This document shows, one piece after another, positions 8,588-18,390 of a DNA stretch of 64,000 nucleotides. The notes beneath the pieces were generated by a model. The model had not been told where the DNA came from. It ran no database searches and saw nothing but the letters and a program-made list of their open reading frames with translations. The DNA is taken from assembly GCF_019343455.1 (NCBI RefSeq), contig NZ_CP049362.1:2480001-2544000 (forward strand), written 5' to 3'. The first letter of the stretch is position 1; each line of letters starts with the position of its first letter. The DNA is from Alcaligenes ammonioxydans. Lineage in GTDB: Bacteria; Pseudomonadota; Gammaproteobacteria; Burkholderiales; Burkholderiaceae_B. Position numbers and translations under genes: made by a program.

Positions 8588-8712
8588 ACAGGATAGTTTT
8601 CCAGGATTACAGACAAAAGTAGAATAATCTTTCTCAGAAAAGCCGGCTTATCAAAGGCAGGGTCATCCAACATAATGACAAGCATTCCTTCATCGCTTTG
8701 GATTCCAACATT

Positions 8713-9339
8713 ATGAAACTGCTACACGTAGACTCCAGCATCACCGGCGCCCACTCCGTTTCCCGCGAACTTTCCCAATTTGTGGTGGATCAGTTGCGCC
8801 AGCAAAATGAGCAGGTAGAAGTGGAGCATGTGGATCTGGCCCTGAACCCTCCTCCTCACTTCTCGGCTGATTCACTGGGAATGCGCCTGGGCCTGGACCC
8901 TGCCACCCTGACCGAACGTCAGCGCGCCGAGAACGCGATCACCGAACAATACCTGAGCCAGTTCCTGGCCTCGGATGTGGTTGTGATTGGCGCCCCCTTC
9001 TACAACTTCACCATTCCCAGCCAGCTTAAAGCCTGGATGGATCGCCTGGCCCAGGCAGGTCTCACCTTCCGCTACACCAGCAATGGCCCAGAAGGTCTGG
9101 CGGGTAACAAAACGGTTTATCTGGTCTTGAGCCGTGGCGGCATCTACTCCGAGTCGGAGCAGGGCCAGGCCATGGAACACCAGGAAAGCTACCTGCGTGT
9201 GATGTTTGGCTTCATGGGTGTGACAGATCTGCGCATCGTGTACGCAGAAGGTCTGGGCAAGGCTCCGGAGCTGCGAGAGCAGATTATAGAAAACGCCAAA
9301 GCCAGTGTCAGCGCCTTGCTGGAAAAGAGTACGGCTTAA
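8713..9339 (+). CDS. azoR: FMN-dependent NADH-azoreductase
   Basis: A 208-residue flavodoxin-like oxidoreductase. The N-terminal strand-loop MKLLHVDSSITGAHSVSRELS binds FMN phosphate, and P-x-Y-N-F (GAPFYNFTIPSQLKAWMD) and SRGG segments match AzoR. These enzymes reduce quinones and azo compounds with NADH via FMN. I chose ATG 8713 rather than the in-frame TTG at 8698 because the family begins at MKLL. It is divergent from the LysR regulator, and an intrinsic terminator lies about 100 bp after its stop. Confidence 0.93.
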   Translation: MKLLHVDSSITGAHSVSRELSQFVVDQLRQQNEQVEVEHVDLALNPPPHFSADSLGMRLGLDPATLTERQRAENAITEQYLSQFLASDVVVIGAPFYNFTIPSQLKAWMDRLAQAGLTFRYTSNGPEGLAGNKTVYLVLSRGGIYSESEQGQAMEHQESYLRVMFGFMGVTDLRIVYAEGLGKAPELREQIIENAKASVSALLEKSTA

Positions 9340-9436
9340 AAACAAACGCGGTCCAAGCCAATAGGACCGCCACAGGGCATCGCCCGGAAACGGGGGCTTG
9401 TTTCACCCCCCAAAGTTCAGGCTAACCCGACCCATT

Positions 9437-9475
9437 GCCAGACGGCGACCCCAGTCCCGTCTGGCTTTGTTTTTA
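9437..9475 (+). terminator. Intrinsic terminator of azoR
   Basis: A 9-bp stem GCCAGACGG / CCGTCTGGC (9437-9445 / 9457-9465) is followed by TTTGTTTTTA, downstream of azoR. Confidence 0.75.
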
Positions 9476-9577
9476 TAGCGTCTGGCCTTTTGTCACAGTC
9501 CTGCTTTGTGTCTCTAGCGTCCAGCCTATTGATCCGTCTCCGGCGCACCACCCAGGTCATCGTAGGCTGGCGCCCAC

Positions 9578-9606
9578 AAAAAAAGGGCCTGTGAAGGGCC
9601 CTTTTT
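9578..9606. terminator. Bidirectional intrinsic terminator between azoR and ribA
   Basis: The stem AGGGCC / GGCCCT (9584-9589 / 9597-9602) is flanked by an A-run on the left and a T-run on the right. It can therefore end transcripts from either side, mainly ribA on the minus strand. With the azoR terminator it explains most of the 9340-9662 gap. Confidence 0.75.
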
Positions 9607-9662
9607 CCAAGCGAGAACGTCCAGGCTGAAGCCAAAGCGCCAGCGCCCAGACTGGCACTGCG

Positions 9663-10334
9663 CTACTCGTCCGTTTCCAGCCAGTGGCCCAGGCGCAAGC
9701 GCTTGGTGTTCAGATAACTGGCATTAAAAGGATTGCCTTCAATTTGATGTGGCACACGCTCGACCACATCAATCCCGATTTCCTGCAGGGTTTTCACCTT
9801 GCGGGGATTATTGGTCATCAAACGTAGTTTCTGGATGCCCACATGGGACAGCATATCCTTGCAAATATCGTAGCGACGCATATCGGCCGGAAAGCCCAGT
9901 TTTTCATTGGCCTCGACCGTATCCGCCCCCTGATCCTGCAGGTTATAGGCGCGAATCTTGTTAACCAGTCCAATACCGCGCCCTTCCTGGCGCAGATACA
10001 TCAAGGCGCCACGGCCTGCAGTGGCAATCCGTTCCAAAGCCAACTGCAACTGCGGCCCGCAATCACAGCGCAAGCTGAACAAGGCATCGCCCGTCAGGCA
10101 TTCGGAGTGGACACGGGCCAGGACGGGTTCGCCATCGGCTACATCGCCCAGGGTTAACAAGACATGTTCTTTTTGGTTACTACGCTCAACAAACACATGA
10201 ATCTGAAAAACAGCCCAAGGTGTTGGCAAACGGCTGGAACTGACATAGTCCAATAAATCGCCGGGTTTGGCCTGCGGGGCGGCAAGCGTGGAGCCCGATT
10301 CTGATACCAGTGCGGCATCCGGGATGGATTGCAT
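9663..10334 (-). CDS. ribA: GTP cyclohydrolase II
   Basis: A 223-residue stand-alone RibA, first enzyme of riboflavin synthesis (GTP to the 2,5-diaminopyrimidine phosphate, formate and PPi). Zinc ligands are C79, C90 and C92 in [16 protein letters not shown]. The active-site block [10 protein letters not shown] and the C-terminal TNNPRK motif are intact. There is no fused RibB domain. The ATG at 10334 is the likely start; upstream in-frame ATGs exist but add residues not typical of the family. Confidence 0.95.
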   Translation of the reverse strand: MQSIPDAALVSESGSTLAAPQAKPGDLLDYVSSSRLPTPWAVFQIHVFVERSNQKEHVLLTLGDVADGEPVLARVHSECLTGDALFSLRCDCGPQLQLALERIATAGRGALMYLRQEGRGIGLVNKIRAYNLQDQGADTVEANEKLGFPADMRRYDICKDMLSHVGIQKLRLMTNNPRKVKTLQEIGIDVVERVPHQIEGNPFNASYLNTKRLRLGHWLETDE

Positions 10335-10644
10335 AATAAGTCTCTGCTGCAACGAAGAAATGCGGCTGAACCCCATACAGGGCAACTTATCAATCATAGC
10401 CCAATTCAGCCTGTTTCTTTATGTCTTTGACTCGATGCTTTTCAGGACTAATCGAGCCTGTTTACCCAGGAGATCACAAAGCAAGACTGACCTTATGTGC
10501 CTATCCTTATAGCGAAAAGTTCTGCGATCCGGTATTCTACGCAGCATGTAAATACATAAAATGTTATGAAACTTACAAATACAGATGATCTATGGCGCTT
10601 TGTGTTGCTCGCCTAGCCCGGATCATCCTCAACCGTGATCGATC
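10335..10644. other. Divergent promoter region between ribA and an exported hypothetical protein
   Basis: About 310 bp that must hold the promoters for both neighbours. It is AT-rich around 10540-10590. I see no riboswitch motif and no convincing small gene. Confidence 0.4.
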
Positions 10645-11157
10645 ATGCCCGCCTCTACGGTCTTTATTCGCCATGTTGTGATTGGGCTGACCTTAGCCCT
10701 GCAACCGTTTGTCGCCCATAGCGCGGCAAGCCAGACCTGGCCGCAACCGCCTTCGCAATTGAGCCTGGACAGCCCCTACGGAACATTGCATGTCAGTCAA
10801 AGCGACTATATTTATGAGGCCCAGTTGCAACTGGACGCTCAGATCATCGCCCCTGAACTCAAAGGCCTGATCAATATCCCCTACGCGTTCCGACAGCCAA
10901 ACGAGCAAACCGCGCTGATCTCAGTCGACAAGGGCCTGGGGGGCTGCTCCATCAACTACCACTGGGTGACCGTCTCACCCAAGGGCTACAACGTCTCGCC
11001 TGCCTTTGGTTCCTGCAGTGCGCAAATACGGGTTCGCAATCATGGTCGCACCTTGATCATGGAAACCCCCAATCAAGATACTCCCGGCGTCATCGACGAG
11101 TATCGCTACGACGGTCGCAAAATCAGCTTGCGCAAACGTCGTCAGCCCAAACCCTAA
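10645..11157 (+). CDS. Hypothetical exported protein
   Basis: The 170-residue protein begins with a probable Sec signal peptide (charged start, hydrophobic stretch ~10-22, cleavage probably after AHSA or AAS). The mature part has two cysteines in GGCSINY and GSCSAQ that could form a disulphide, and a basic C-terminus (LRKRRQPKP). I do not recognise a family. No strong SD is visible upstream of the ATG. It is followed 77 bp later by a cytochrome b561 gene on the same strand, but no functional link is evident. Confidence 0.6.
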   Translation: MPASTVFIRHVVIGLTLALQPFVAHSAASQTWPQPPSQLSLDSPYGTLHVSQSDYIYEAQLQLDAQIIAPELKGLINIPYAFRQPNEQTALISVDKGLGGCSINYHWVTVSPKGYNVSPAFGSCSAQIRVRNHGRTLIMETPNQDTPGVIDEYRYDGRKISLRKRRQPKP

Positions 11158-11234
11158 AGCAGGCGGCGGGGTCACGCAGATTTCAGAGCAACACTGACTA
11201 TAATCAGGTGTCTCTGTCTCTGCGGATTTTCCCT

Positions 11235-11933
11235 ATGCACGCTTCCTCGACTCGCCCTTTACTTATCTGGGACTTACCCACCCGTCTGTTCCACTGGCTG
11301 TTGGTAATCAGCATTGTGGGCTGCTTTGTGACCATCAAGGCTGGCGGTCTGTGGATGGACTGGCATGTACGCTTTGGTCTGCTGGCGCTGGGGCTGTTGG
11401 CCTTTCGCCTGATCTGGGGCCTGGTCGGCGGTTACTACTCCCGCTTCAGCCACTTCCTGCCCAATCCGTCCCGCAGCCTGCGCTACCTGCGTGACAAACC
11501 AAACCTCTATCCGGGCCACAATCCTGTCGGCGCCTGGTCTGTCTGGATCATGCTGATCGTCTTTGGTTTCCAGGCGGTTTCTGGATTGTTTGCCAATGAC
11601 GACATCTTCACCGCCGGCCCGCTGGCTTATCTGAGCAGCGACTGGTCCAAGACACTGACAGGCCTGCACAAAGCTAACGAAGGCATCATGCTCGCCATCA
11701 TTGGCTTGCATGTCCTGGCCATTTTCCTGTATCGCGTGCTGCGTGGTCAGAAATTAACCAGTGTCATGGTCAAAGGCACTATGCCTGTTCCGGCTCAAGC
11801 CCCACTGCCTGCCAGTACCGACACCTGGAAAACCCGTTTGCTCGCTCTGATCATCGCCGCACTGATCGCCGCGGGTGTGTATTGGCTGACTGGTCTGGCC
11901 CCCACAGGGGGTGGCATGGATGACTTTATGTAA
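11235..11933 (+). CDS. Cytochrome b561-family membrane protein
   Basis: A 232-residue integral membrane protein with five hydrophobic helices. The first begins WDLPTRLFHWLL, whose His is a typical b-heme ligand. Other candidate ligands are the His in WHVRFG and the paired histidines in GLHKANE and IIGLHVLAIFLYRV. Proteins of this Ni/Fe-hydrogenase-type b-cytochrome class carry electrons between quinol and a periplasmic cytochrome. The ATG at 11235 is preferred over an in-frame upstream start because it gives the family N-terminus. The redox partner is unknown. Confidence 0.88.
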   Translation: MHASSTRPLLIWDLPTRLFHWLLVISIVGCFVTIKAGGLWMDWHVRFGLLALGLLAFRLIWGLVGGYYSRFSHFLPNPSRSLRYLRDKPNLYPGHNPVGAWSVWIMLIVFGFQAVSGLFANDDIFTAGPLAYLSSDWSKTLTGLHKANEGIMLAIIGLHVLAIFLYRVLRGQKLTSVMVKGTMPVPAQAPLPASTDTWKTRLLALIIAALIAAGVYWLTGLAPTGGGMDDFM

Positions 11934-11940
11934 GCTCGAC

Positions 11941-11975
11941 TTATCCCCAGAAACTGTGAATAAACCTGGGGATAA
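11941..11975. repeat. 10-bp inverted repeat with DnaA-box-like sequences
   Basis: TTATCCCCAG (11941-11950) and CTGGGGATAA (11966-11975) form a perfect inverted repeat just after the cytochrome b561 stop. Between them CTGTGAATAA reads TTATTCACA on the other strand, matching the DnaA-box consensus TTWTNCACA. It could be a terminator without a T-run or a DnaA site. Confidence 0.4.
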
Positions 11976-12089
11976 TGCGGGGACTGTTTGGGCTGAGCCG
12001 CATTTTTACTGGCCGTCTTTTAAACTGGGCGGTGACTAGCCGCTTGAGCACTCTATGCACAAAAGACCTGAAATCGGCGTCGGTGTTGT

Positions 12090-13736
12090 TTAACGCCGCC
12101 GCCAAAACCCCCATAAAACCAGAACCAGACCCAGCAAGGCGGCCAGCAGGCCTGCCCAACTGAAAATCGTCAGCCCCAGCCAGGCGGGGCCGCGCGTCAC
12201 CAGCACCGGCCCCAAAATCAAGACAAAAGCAGCCGTTACTATGGCGATTGCCAAACGCGTTGCCGCCTTTTCCAGTGAAGCAGCCAGACGGGGCATCCCC
12301 TCAACTTGAATGCGCGCTGAAATCTTTCCTTGCCGAACCCGATGCATCAGCAGGCGCAGCAACTGGGGGGCGTCCATAGCCAATTGACGAGACTCCAGCA
12401 GGCTGCGTTGCAAGTCCGCATACACCCGGCCAGGCGAGTACTGTTTGCGCATCAAGGCCGAGATGACCGGTTGCGCGACTTCGACCACATCAAATTGAGG
12501 GTCCAGGCGTTTCAGTACGCCATCGGCGGTAATAAAAGCCTTGAACAGCAAGGCCAGGTCAGGCGGCAAAATCAAATGGTTTTCACGCGCCAGAGCCATG
12601 AAATCCAGCAAAGCAACCGAGATGGACAGAAGCCCTTTACTTTGTCGGGCTACATAACGCTGAGCACTCTCTTCCAGCCGACTCCAATCAAAATCTTCTG
12701 CTCCCGACCAATCCAGCAAGGTGGTGGCCACTCCCTCTGCCTGCCCATCCACAATGGCACGCAGCAAGATCAGCAGTTGTTGACGACGACGCTCTGTTAA
12801 ATGACCCACCAGGCCAAAGTCAATAAAGGCGACCTTATTGCCCGGCAAAGCCATCATATTGCCGGGGTGTGGGTCGGCATGAAACAGCCCATCCTCCAGG
12901 ACCATATGCAGAAAAGCCAGTGCACCACGGCGGGCCAACAAAGGACGATCCGCCTCAATGGCCTGCAACTGTGCCTCTTGAATAGGCGAGACCCCTGGCA
13001 CAAACTCCTGCACCATGACGGTCGCGCTGGTCCACTCCATATAGACACGCGGAACCACAATGTCTTGGAAGGGCTGCATGTTCTCGCGCACCGCCACGGT
13101 ATTGGCAGCTTCGCGCGTAAAGTCCAGTTCATCGGCAATCGCCTCCGCCAAGGCTCGCACAATATCGTAAGGACGATACTCGGGCAGCAAGCCCTGCTGC
13201 TGGACCAGGCGGGCAATCTGTTTCAACAAACGCAGGTCGGCTTGGATCAAGGGCTCCAGACCGGGGCGCTGTACCTTCACCACGACCTGTGCACCATCAC
13301 GCAGGCAGGCGCGATACACCTGCGCCATGGACGCCGAAGCCAGCACCTGCCTGTCAAAACTCGCAAAGGCCTGCTCCACGGTTTGCCCCAAGGCCCGTTC
13401 CAGCTCGGGTTTCATGGTTTCCCAAGGCACGGGCGCGGCATGACCTTGTAGCTTTTCCAGCTCCTGGGTCCATTCCAGCGGCAACAAATCATTGCGCGTG
13501 GCCAATATCTGACCGAGCTTGATAAAGGTAGGCCCCAGTTCCTCCAACGCACGTCGCAGGCGCTCCGGTGCCGAACGTTCAGGCATCTCCGTCGCCATCG
13601 GGGTTTTGCTGCCGGGCAACAGCTCCGATAAGCCCAGCCGATGCATCACATCGCCAATCCCATATCGAGCAATGACTGCTCCAATGGCACGGACTCGTGC
13701 ATGGTCGCGCAAGGCCAATAAGGTTCCTCCCAACAT
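12090..13736 (-). CDS. ABC1/AarF/UbiB-family atypical kinase
   Basis: The 548-residue protein has the family's KxGQ motif (TFIKLGQILATR), the Ala-rich loop (ASASMAQVY) in place of a normal P-loop, the VVKVQRPG lysine, EADLDF-like catalytic segments (ELDFTREA), HADPHPGN and the metal-binding DFG (FIDFGLVG). Two hydrophobic helices sit at the C-terminus (~490-545). UbiB relatives support ubiquinone synthesis or lipid handling through ATPase activity. No ubi genes are nearby, so it may be a paralogue rather than the main UbiB. Its symbol is therefore left open. Confidence 0.88.
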   Translation of the reverse strand: MLGGTLLALRDHARVRAIGAVIARYGIGDVMHRLGLSELLPGSKTPMATEMPERSAPERLRRALEELGPTFIKLGQILATRNDLLPLEWTQELEKLQGHAAPVPWETMKPELERALGQTVEQAFASFDRQVLASASMAQVYRACLRDGAQVVVKVQRPGLEPLIQADLRLLKQIARLVQQQGLLPEYRPYDIVRALAEAIADELDFTREAANTVAVRENMQPFQDIVVPRVYMEWTSATVMVQEFVPGVSPIQEAQLQAIEADRPLLARRGALAFLHMVLEDGLFHADPHPGNMMALPGNKVAFIDFGLVGHLTERRRQQLLILLRAIVDGQAEGVATTLLDWSGAEDFDWSRLEESAQRYVARQSKGLLSISVALLDFMALARENHLILPPDLALLFKAFITADGVLKRLDPQFDVVEVAQPVISALMRKQYSPGRVYADLQRSLLESRQLAMDAPQLLRLLMHRVRQGKISARIQVEGMPRLAASLEKAATRLAIAIVTAAFVLILGPVLVTRGPAWLGLTIFSWAGLLAALLGLVLVLWGFWRRR

Positions 13737-13798
13737 ACTGCGTCTCCCGTAGGCTACGGCCTGAAGAAACTAGCATACCCCAGTGTCTGCCTGAACCA

Positions 13799-13854
13799 CT
13801 TGTCCACTTATCCACATTTTCAGTGGGCAAGCACGGGGATAGCCTTTGGACAAG
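13799..13854. repeat. Inverted repeat and perfect DnaA box upstream of the ABC1 kinase
   Basis: CTTGTCC (13799-13805) and GGACAAG (13848-13854) are inverted. A perfect TTATCCACA (13808-13816) lies inside. It sits between the divergent ABC1 kinase and the YpfJ-like gene and could be an operator or a DnaA-binding site. Confidence 0.4.
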
Positions 13855-14000
13855 TCCCATTAATCTCGGTAATTCAATAACTTGTCATCAGGGGGTAAGG
13901 AACGCCCCGCTGCTCGGAACCGATGACAAGAATCGAAAACGAGTCGGCCACAGCCTCGAAATCAGAGTACATTGACGTTTTCAAATTCAAGGAGAGCGTG

Positions 14001-14855
14001 ATGCGTCTGGATAAGTCTCGCTCCAGCCGTAATGTCGAGGACCGCCGTGCCAATGGGCCACGCCTGAGCGGCGGCAAGATCGGCCTGGGGACCATTGTTC
14101 TGGCCCTGGTGGCCATGTACTTCGGGGTCGACCCCAGCGTGGTGCTGAACCTGGCCGAGGGCCCGACTCCCGCCCCACAATCTCAACCGGTTCCCGCCTC
14201 GGATGCGCAGGGACAGACTATTGCCAAAATCCTGGGTGAAACCGAGGATGTATGGCGCGATATTTTTGCCAAGCAGACCAATGGCAGCTACCGCGATCCT
14301 GTGCTGGTTCTGTATCGTGGATCGACTCCCACGGCTTGTGGTGCAGGCCAATCGGCAATGGGACCGTTTTACTGTCCTGCCGATCAAAAGCTTTATATTG
14401 ACCTGGGCTTTTTTACCGAGATGGAACACGCGATGGGGGTCAAAGGCAACTTTGCGCCCGCTTACGTTATTGCGCACGAGGTTGGTCACCACGTTCAGAA
14501 TCAACTGGGCATGATGCGTCGCGTAGATGAAGCCCGTCGCAGCGGCTCGGCCTCACAGGCTCGTCAGGCTTCCGTGCGCCTGGAACTGCAGGCCGACTGC
14601 TATGCGGGCATATGGGCCAATCACGCCGATGCCCAACGCCAGATTCTGGAGCCGGGGGACATTCGCTCCGCACTGGATGCTGCTCAAGCAGTAGGCGATG
14701 ATACGCTGCAGAAGCAATCTCAAGGCTATGTGGTGCCCGATTCCTTTACCCATGGCAGTTCGCAACAGCGCATGGCCTGGTTCATGGAAGGGTATAAAAC
14801 CGGTCAGTTAAAAATGTGTGACACGTTCAGTCGGCCCGATCCGAAGCTTGGATAA
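14001..14855 (+). CDS. YpfJ-family putative neutral zinc metallopeptidase
   Basis: The 284-residue protein has an N-terminal cytoplasmic stretch, one membrane helix (~26-45, IGLGTIVLALVAMYFG) and a periplasmic domain with the zinc motif HEVGHH, a downstream Glu/Asp-rich helix (ELQADCYAGIWA) and conserved GxGQSAMGPFYCPAD. Members resemble M48-like neutral proteases, but substrates are unknown. I chose ATG 14001 because AAGGAGAG lies right upstream and the family starts MRLD-S. It precedes tRNA-Lys on the same strand. Confidence 0.88.
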   Translation: MRLDKSRSSRNVEDRRANGPRLSGGKIGLGTIVLALVAMYFGVDPSVVLNLAEGPTPAPQSQPVPASDAQGQTIAKILGETEDVWRDIFAKQTNGSYRDPVLVLYRGSTPTACGAGQSAMGPFYCPADQKLYIDLGFFTEMEHAMGVKGNFAPAYVIAHEVGHHVQNQLGMMRRVDEARRSGSASQARQASVRLELQADCYAGIWANHADAQRQILEPGDIRSALDAAQAVGDDTLQKQSQGYVVPDSFTHGSSQQRMAWFMEGYKTGQLKMCDTFSRPDPKLG

Positions 14856-14927
14856 ACGTAAAATTATGTAACTATGTCTTGTGGTGAATAATTTCCGTTC
14901 TATAATCTTTTTCTTCGCAGGAAACGG

Positions 14928-15003
14928 GGGTCGTTAGCTCAGTTGGTAGAGCACTGGACTCTTAATCCATTGGTCGACAGTTCGAGTCTGTCACGACCCA
15001 CCA
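14928..15003 (+). tRNA. tRNA-Lys (anticodon CTT)
   Basis: A complete 76-nt cloverleaf: acceptor GGGTCGT / ACGACCC, D arm GCTC-AGTTGGTAGA-GAGC-like, anticodon loop CTCTTAA giving CTT, T arm with GTTCGAGTC, and genomically encoded CCA. It reads AAG codons. Confidence 0.97.
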
Positions 15004-15082
15004 AGTATCTTGCGACTTACAGAAGATTTCTCTGTAAACGTTTGCTCCGCAAATCACACATTGCTCCGCAAACTCGTAAATT

Positions 15083-15107
15083 AGCCCGCCATAGAGCGGG
15101 CTTTTTT
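15083..15107 (+). terminator. Intrinsic terminator after tRNA-Lys
   Basis: The 7-bp stem AGCCCGC / GCGGGCT (15083-15089 / 15096-15102) is followed by TTTTTT, 80 bp after the tRNA. Confidence 0.85.
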
Positions 15108-15375
15108 GCGTCCTCACCCTCAAAGGCCAACTTAGACCATCCAGTGTCGAGCTGCTCCAAGGTGCCCCCCCCAATCAGCCAACTCACACGCCATGTGTCA
15201 ACGCTACACAGCCGGGTTATCGGGACGGAAGCCTGATCGTCTTTCTCGACACGCAGACTTGCCGTGACTTGCAACCGAAAAAAACGGGCAAGACCTTCCA
15301 GGTCGTCATAGTTGTTTACGATGTCTGCGCCAGAAATCCGATACGCTGGAAGATCACTTTAGCCAGGAGATGTTC
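15108..15375 (-). other. Coding-like remnant downstream of tRNA-Lys
   Basis: No intact gene is seen in this gap. On the minus strand a frame running from about 15360 to 15017 reads as plausible protein (segments such as AYRISGADIVNNYDDLEGL and RLQVTASLRVEKDDQ), but an in-frame TAA lies directly upstream, there is no ATG or SD, and its end runs through the tRNA terminator. It may be a decayed gene. I do not recognise the family. Confidence 0.3.
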
Positions 15376-15498
15376 ATGCTAAATGCGATTGATCCCACCA
15401 AAGCTCCCGACACCACGCCTCCAGGCAAGACGCCCAACCCCGAACCTGATCCCAAAAAGATCCCGGGCAATGAGCCTCCGGCCCGGAAAAAACCGTAA
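15376..15498 (+). CDS. Small proline-rich hypothetical protein (40 aa)
   Basis: A short frame with a good ribosome site (CCAGGAG, 7 bases before ATG) encodes 40 residues, about a third of them proline or lysine, with repeated P-x-P and DP-K units and a basic end (PPARKKP). No signal peptide or membrane helix is present. Composition suggests a disordered peptide. I know no named family. A GCTCGA / TCGAGC hairpin (15506-15537) follows but has no T-run. Confidence 0.5.
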   Translation: MLNAIDPTKAPDTTPPGKTPNPEPDPKKIPGNEPPARKKP

Positions 15499-15622
15499 AC
15501 CTTTGCTCGAGGCGGGCTGCTTCGCCTGCGTTCGAGCCCTGCGCTCATATCCTCAACGGGTCGCATGTCATTACATTGAGATGCGGCCTGAAATGGTTGC
15601 TACATTTTCTGCAGTACAGTGA

Positions 15623-15660
15623 ATCGTGGTGACATTTATTACAAGCCATCACTCCACGAT
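15623..15660. repeat. Interrupted inverted repeat upstream of the CxxC protein gene
   Basis: ATCGTGG-TGA (15623-15632) pairs with TCA-CT-CCACGAT (15649-15660), about 60 bp upstream of the next start codon. It could be an operator or a leader hairpin. Confidence 0.35.
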
Positions 15661-15722
15661 GATTGGCCTGCCAAATTGCAAACGCTATTACATCAACCGC
15701 AAAATTATTTGAGGAGCATTGT

Positions 15723-16049
15723 ATGGCCCAGCTAGATCGCGGCACCATGTGCATCATGTGCCAAACCCTTCCACTCTCGCAACCTAACGCCCAACGACAT
15801 CCCTACCTCAAACCCATCCGACGAGTCGACGACGCCGACGAACAAAGCACGGAAAGTCTTTACCACTGCACCGTTTGCCAGACCCACTGGCTCTATCAAC
15901 GTGACAAATGGGACGCCTGCCTGGGATTCAAATTATGGCAAGGAGGCCTGCAGGCATTTAACCGACGGCATGTACCACTTACCTTCCCCTCAAAGAGCAC
16001 ATCGGGCGCAAACAGCCCCTTGCACCCCGGCCCCGGCCTGCTTTCCTGA
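15723..16049 (+). CDS. Small hypothetical protein with two CxxC motifs
   Basis: A 108-residue protein with C-I-M-C near the N-terminus and C-T-V-C about 45 residues later, a spacing suited to a zinc ribbon or rubredoxin-like knuckle. Aromatic residues follow (HWLYQRDKWDACLGFKLWQGG). The start at 15723 has GAGGAG 6-7 bases upstream, better than the in-frame upstream start at 15663. The C-terminal tail is low complexity. It is flanked by non-coding DNA with no operon partner, and I do not recognise the family. Confidence 0.55.
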   Translation: MAQLDRGTMCIMCQTLPLSQPNAQRHPYLKPIRRVDDADEQSTESLYHCTVCQTHWLYQRDKWDACLGFKLWQGGLQAFNRRHVPLTFPSKSTSGANSPLHPGPGLLS

Positions 16050-17057
<1,008 letters not shown>

Positions 17058-17071
17058 CCGGAGAACCCCTC

Positions 17072-18307
17072 ATGAACAACGCTGATCTATCGTGGATGCT
17101 GGTCTCCACGCTACTGGTACTGATGATGGCCGCGCCGGGCCTGGCCCTGTTTTACTCAGGCATGGTGCGTCAAAAAAATGCCTTGTCCATGTTGTCCCAG
17201 ACCTTGCTGGTATTCAGTCTGGGCGTGGTGCTTTGGTTTATCTATGGCTATTCGCTGGCGTTTACGGCAGGCAATCCGTTTATCGGCAGTCTGGACAAGG
17301 TCTTTTTCAATGGCCTATTCAATGCCGCTGACCAACAGTTCTCCATGTCGGGTTCTTTGCCTGAGCTGCTGTTTGCGTCCTTTCAAGCCACCTTTGCCGG
17401 TTTGACTTGCGCACTGGTCGTAGGCAGTCTGGCCGAACGAGCCCGCTTGTCGGCTATTTTGGTCTTTACCGTGATCTGGTTCACACTGGCCTATCTGCCC
17501 ATCTGCCATATGGTCTGGTTTGCCGACCCCCAGCACGGCGGCTTGCTCAACTCCCGTGGTGCGCTGGACTTTGCCGGCGGTACGGTCGTGCATATTAATG
17601 CCGGGATTGCGGGACTGGTGGGTGCCTGGCTGATTGGTCCGCGCCTGAATTATCGTCGTGAAGCCATGCCGCCTCACAACCTGCCACTGACCTTTATCGG
17701 CGCAGCCTTGCTGTGGGTGGGCTGGTTCGGCTTTAACGCAGGCTCGGCACTGGCGGCCAATGAAAACGCTACCCTGGCCTTCTCTAACACCATGTTGGCT
17801 GCCGCTATTGGCGTCATCGCCTGGGTACTGGGCGAATGGATCAGCAAAGGCCATCCCTCCTTGCTCGGTGCGTGTTCAGGGGCAATTGCCGGTTTGGTGG
17901 GCATTACCCCGGCTGCCGGTTTTGTCGCACCTCTTGGCGCACTGGCCATTGGATTGATGACGTCCCTGGCTTGCCTGTGGGGCGTGAACGGCCTGAAACG
18001 CTGGCTGCGAGCCGACGATACGCTGGATGTCTTTGGCATTCACGGCTTGGGAGGGATTGTGGGCGCTCTGCTCACCGGCTTGTTCAACGCTCCCGTTCTG
18101 GGGGGGCCAGGTACCGCCGCCGGTAACAGTATCTGGATGCAGTTGTGGATTCAGCTCGAAGGCGTACTGCTCACTCTGGTCTGGTCGGGCCTGGCTGCCT
18201 GGATTGCCTTTAGCATTGCCAAAGCCGTTTGCGGTGGCCTGCGTGTCGACGCCGACCATGAGCGTGAAGGTCTGGATATCCGTACCCACGGCGAAACAGC
18301 TTACTAA
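17072..18307 (+). CDS. amtB: Ammonium transporter
   Basis: The 411-residue Amt/Rh channel has 11 predicted membrane helices. Twin pore histidines sit in GGTVVHINAG and FGIHGLGGIVG, and the N-terminal LFYSGMVRQKN and the Amt core DFAGG are intact. It conducts ammonium and is inhibited by the GlnK T-loop. It lacks the extra cleavable signal peptide of E. coli AmtB. It is co-transcribed with glnK (14-bp gap, CGGAG before the ATG). A bidirectional terminator follows about 85 bp downstream. Confidence 0.96.
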   Translation: MNNADLSWMLVSTLLVLMMAAPGLALFYSGMVRQKNALSMLSQTLLVFSLGVVLWFIYGYSLAFTAGNPFIGSLDKVFFNGLFNAADQQFSMSGSLPELLFASFQATFAGLTCALVVGSLAERARLSAILVFTVIWFTLAYLPICHMVWFADPQHGGLLNSRGALDFAGGTVVHINAGIAGLVGAWLIGPRLNYRREAMPPHNLPLTFIGAALLWVGWFGFNAGSALAANENATLAFSNTMLAAAIGVIAWVLGEWISKGHPSLLGACSGAIAGLVGITPAAGFVAPLGALAIGLMTSLACLWGVNGLKRWLRADDTLDVFGIHGLGGIVGALLTGLFNAPVLGGPGTAAGNSIWMQLWIQLEGVLLTLVWSGLAAWIAFSIAKAVCGGLRVDADHEREGLDIRTHGETAY

Positions 18308-18390
18308 CACTGAGTACCGATCATGATTTGTGTTTATCTTGCCAGCAGGCAAACTGCCCCCTTCAAACACAGGCACAGGCCTAAAAGAAA

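Noticed and set aside
14928..15107. tRNA-Lys as an integration site of a genomic island
   Set aside because: No integrase gene and no direct repeat of the tRNA 3' end were seen within the window; only a short coding-like remnant is present.
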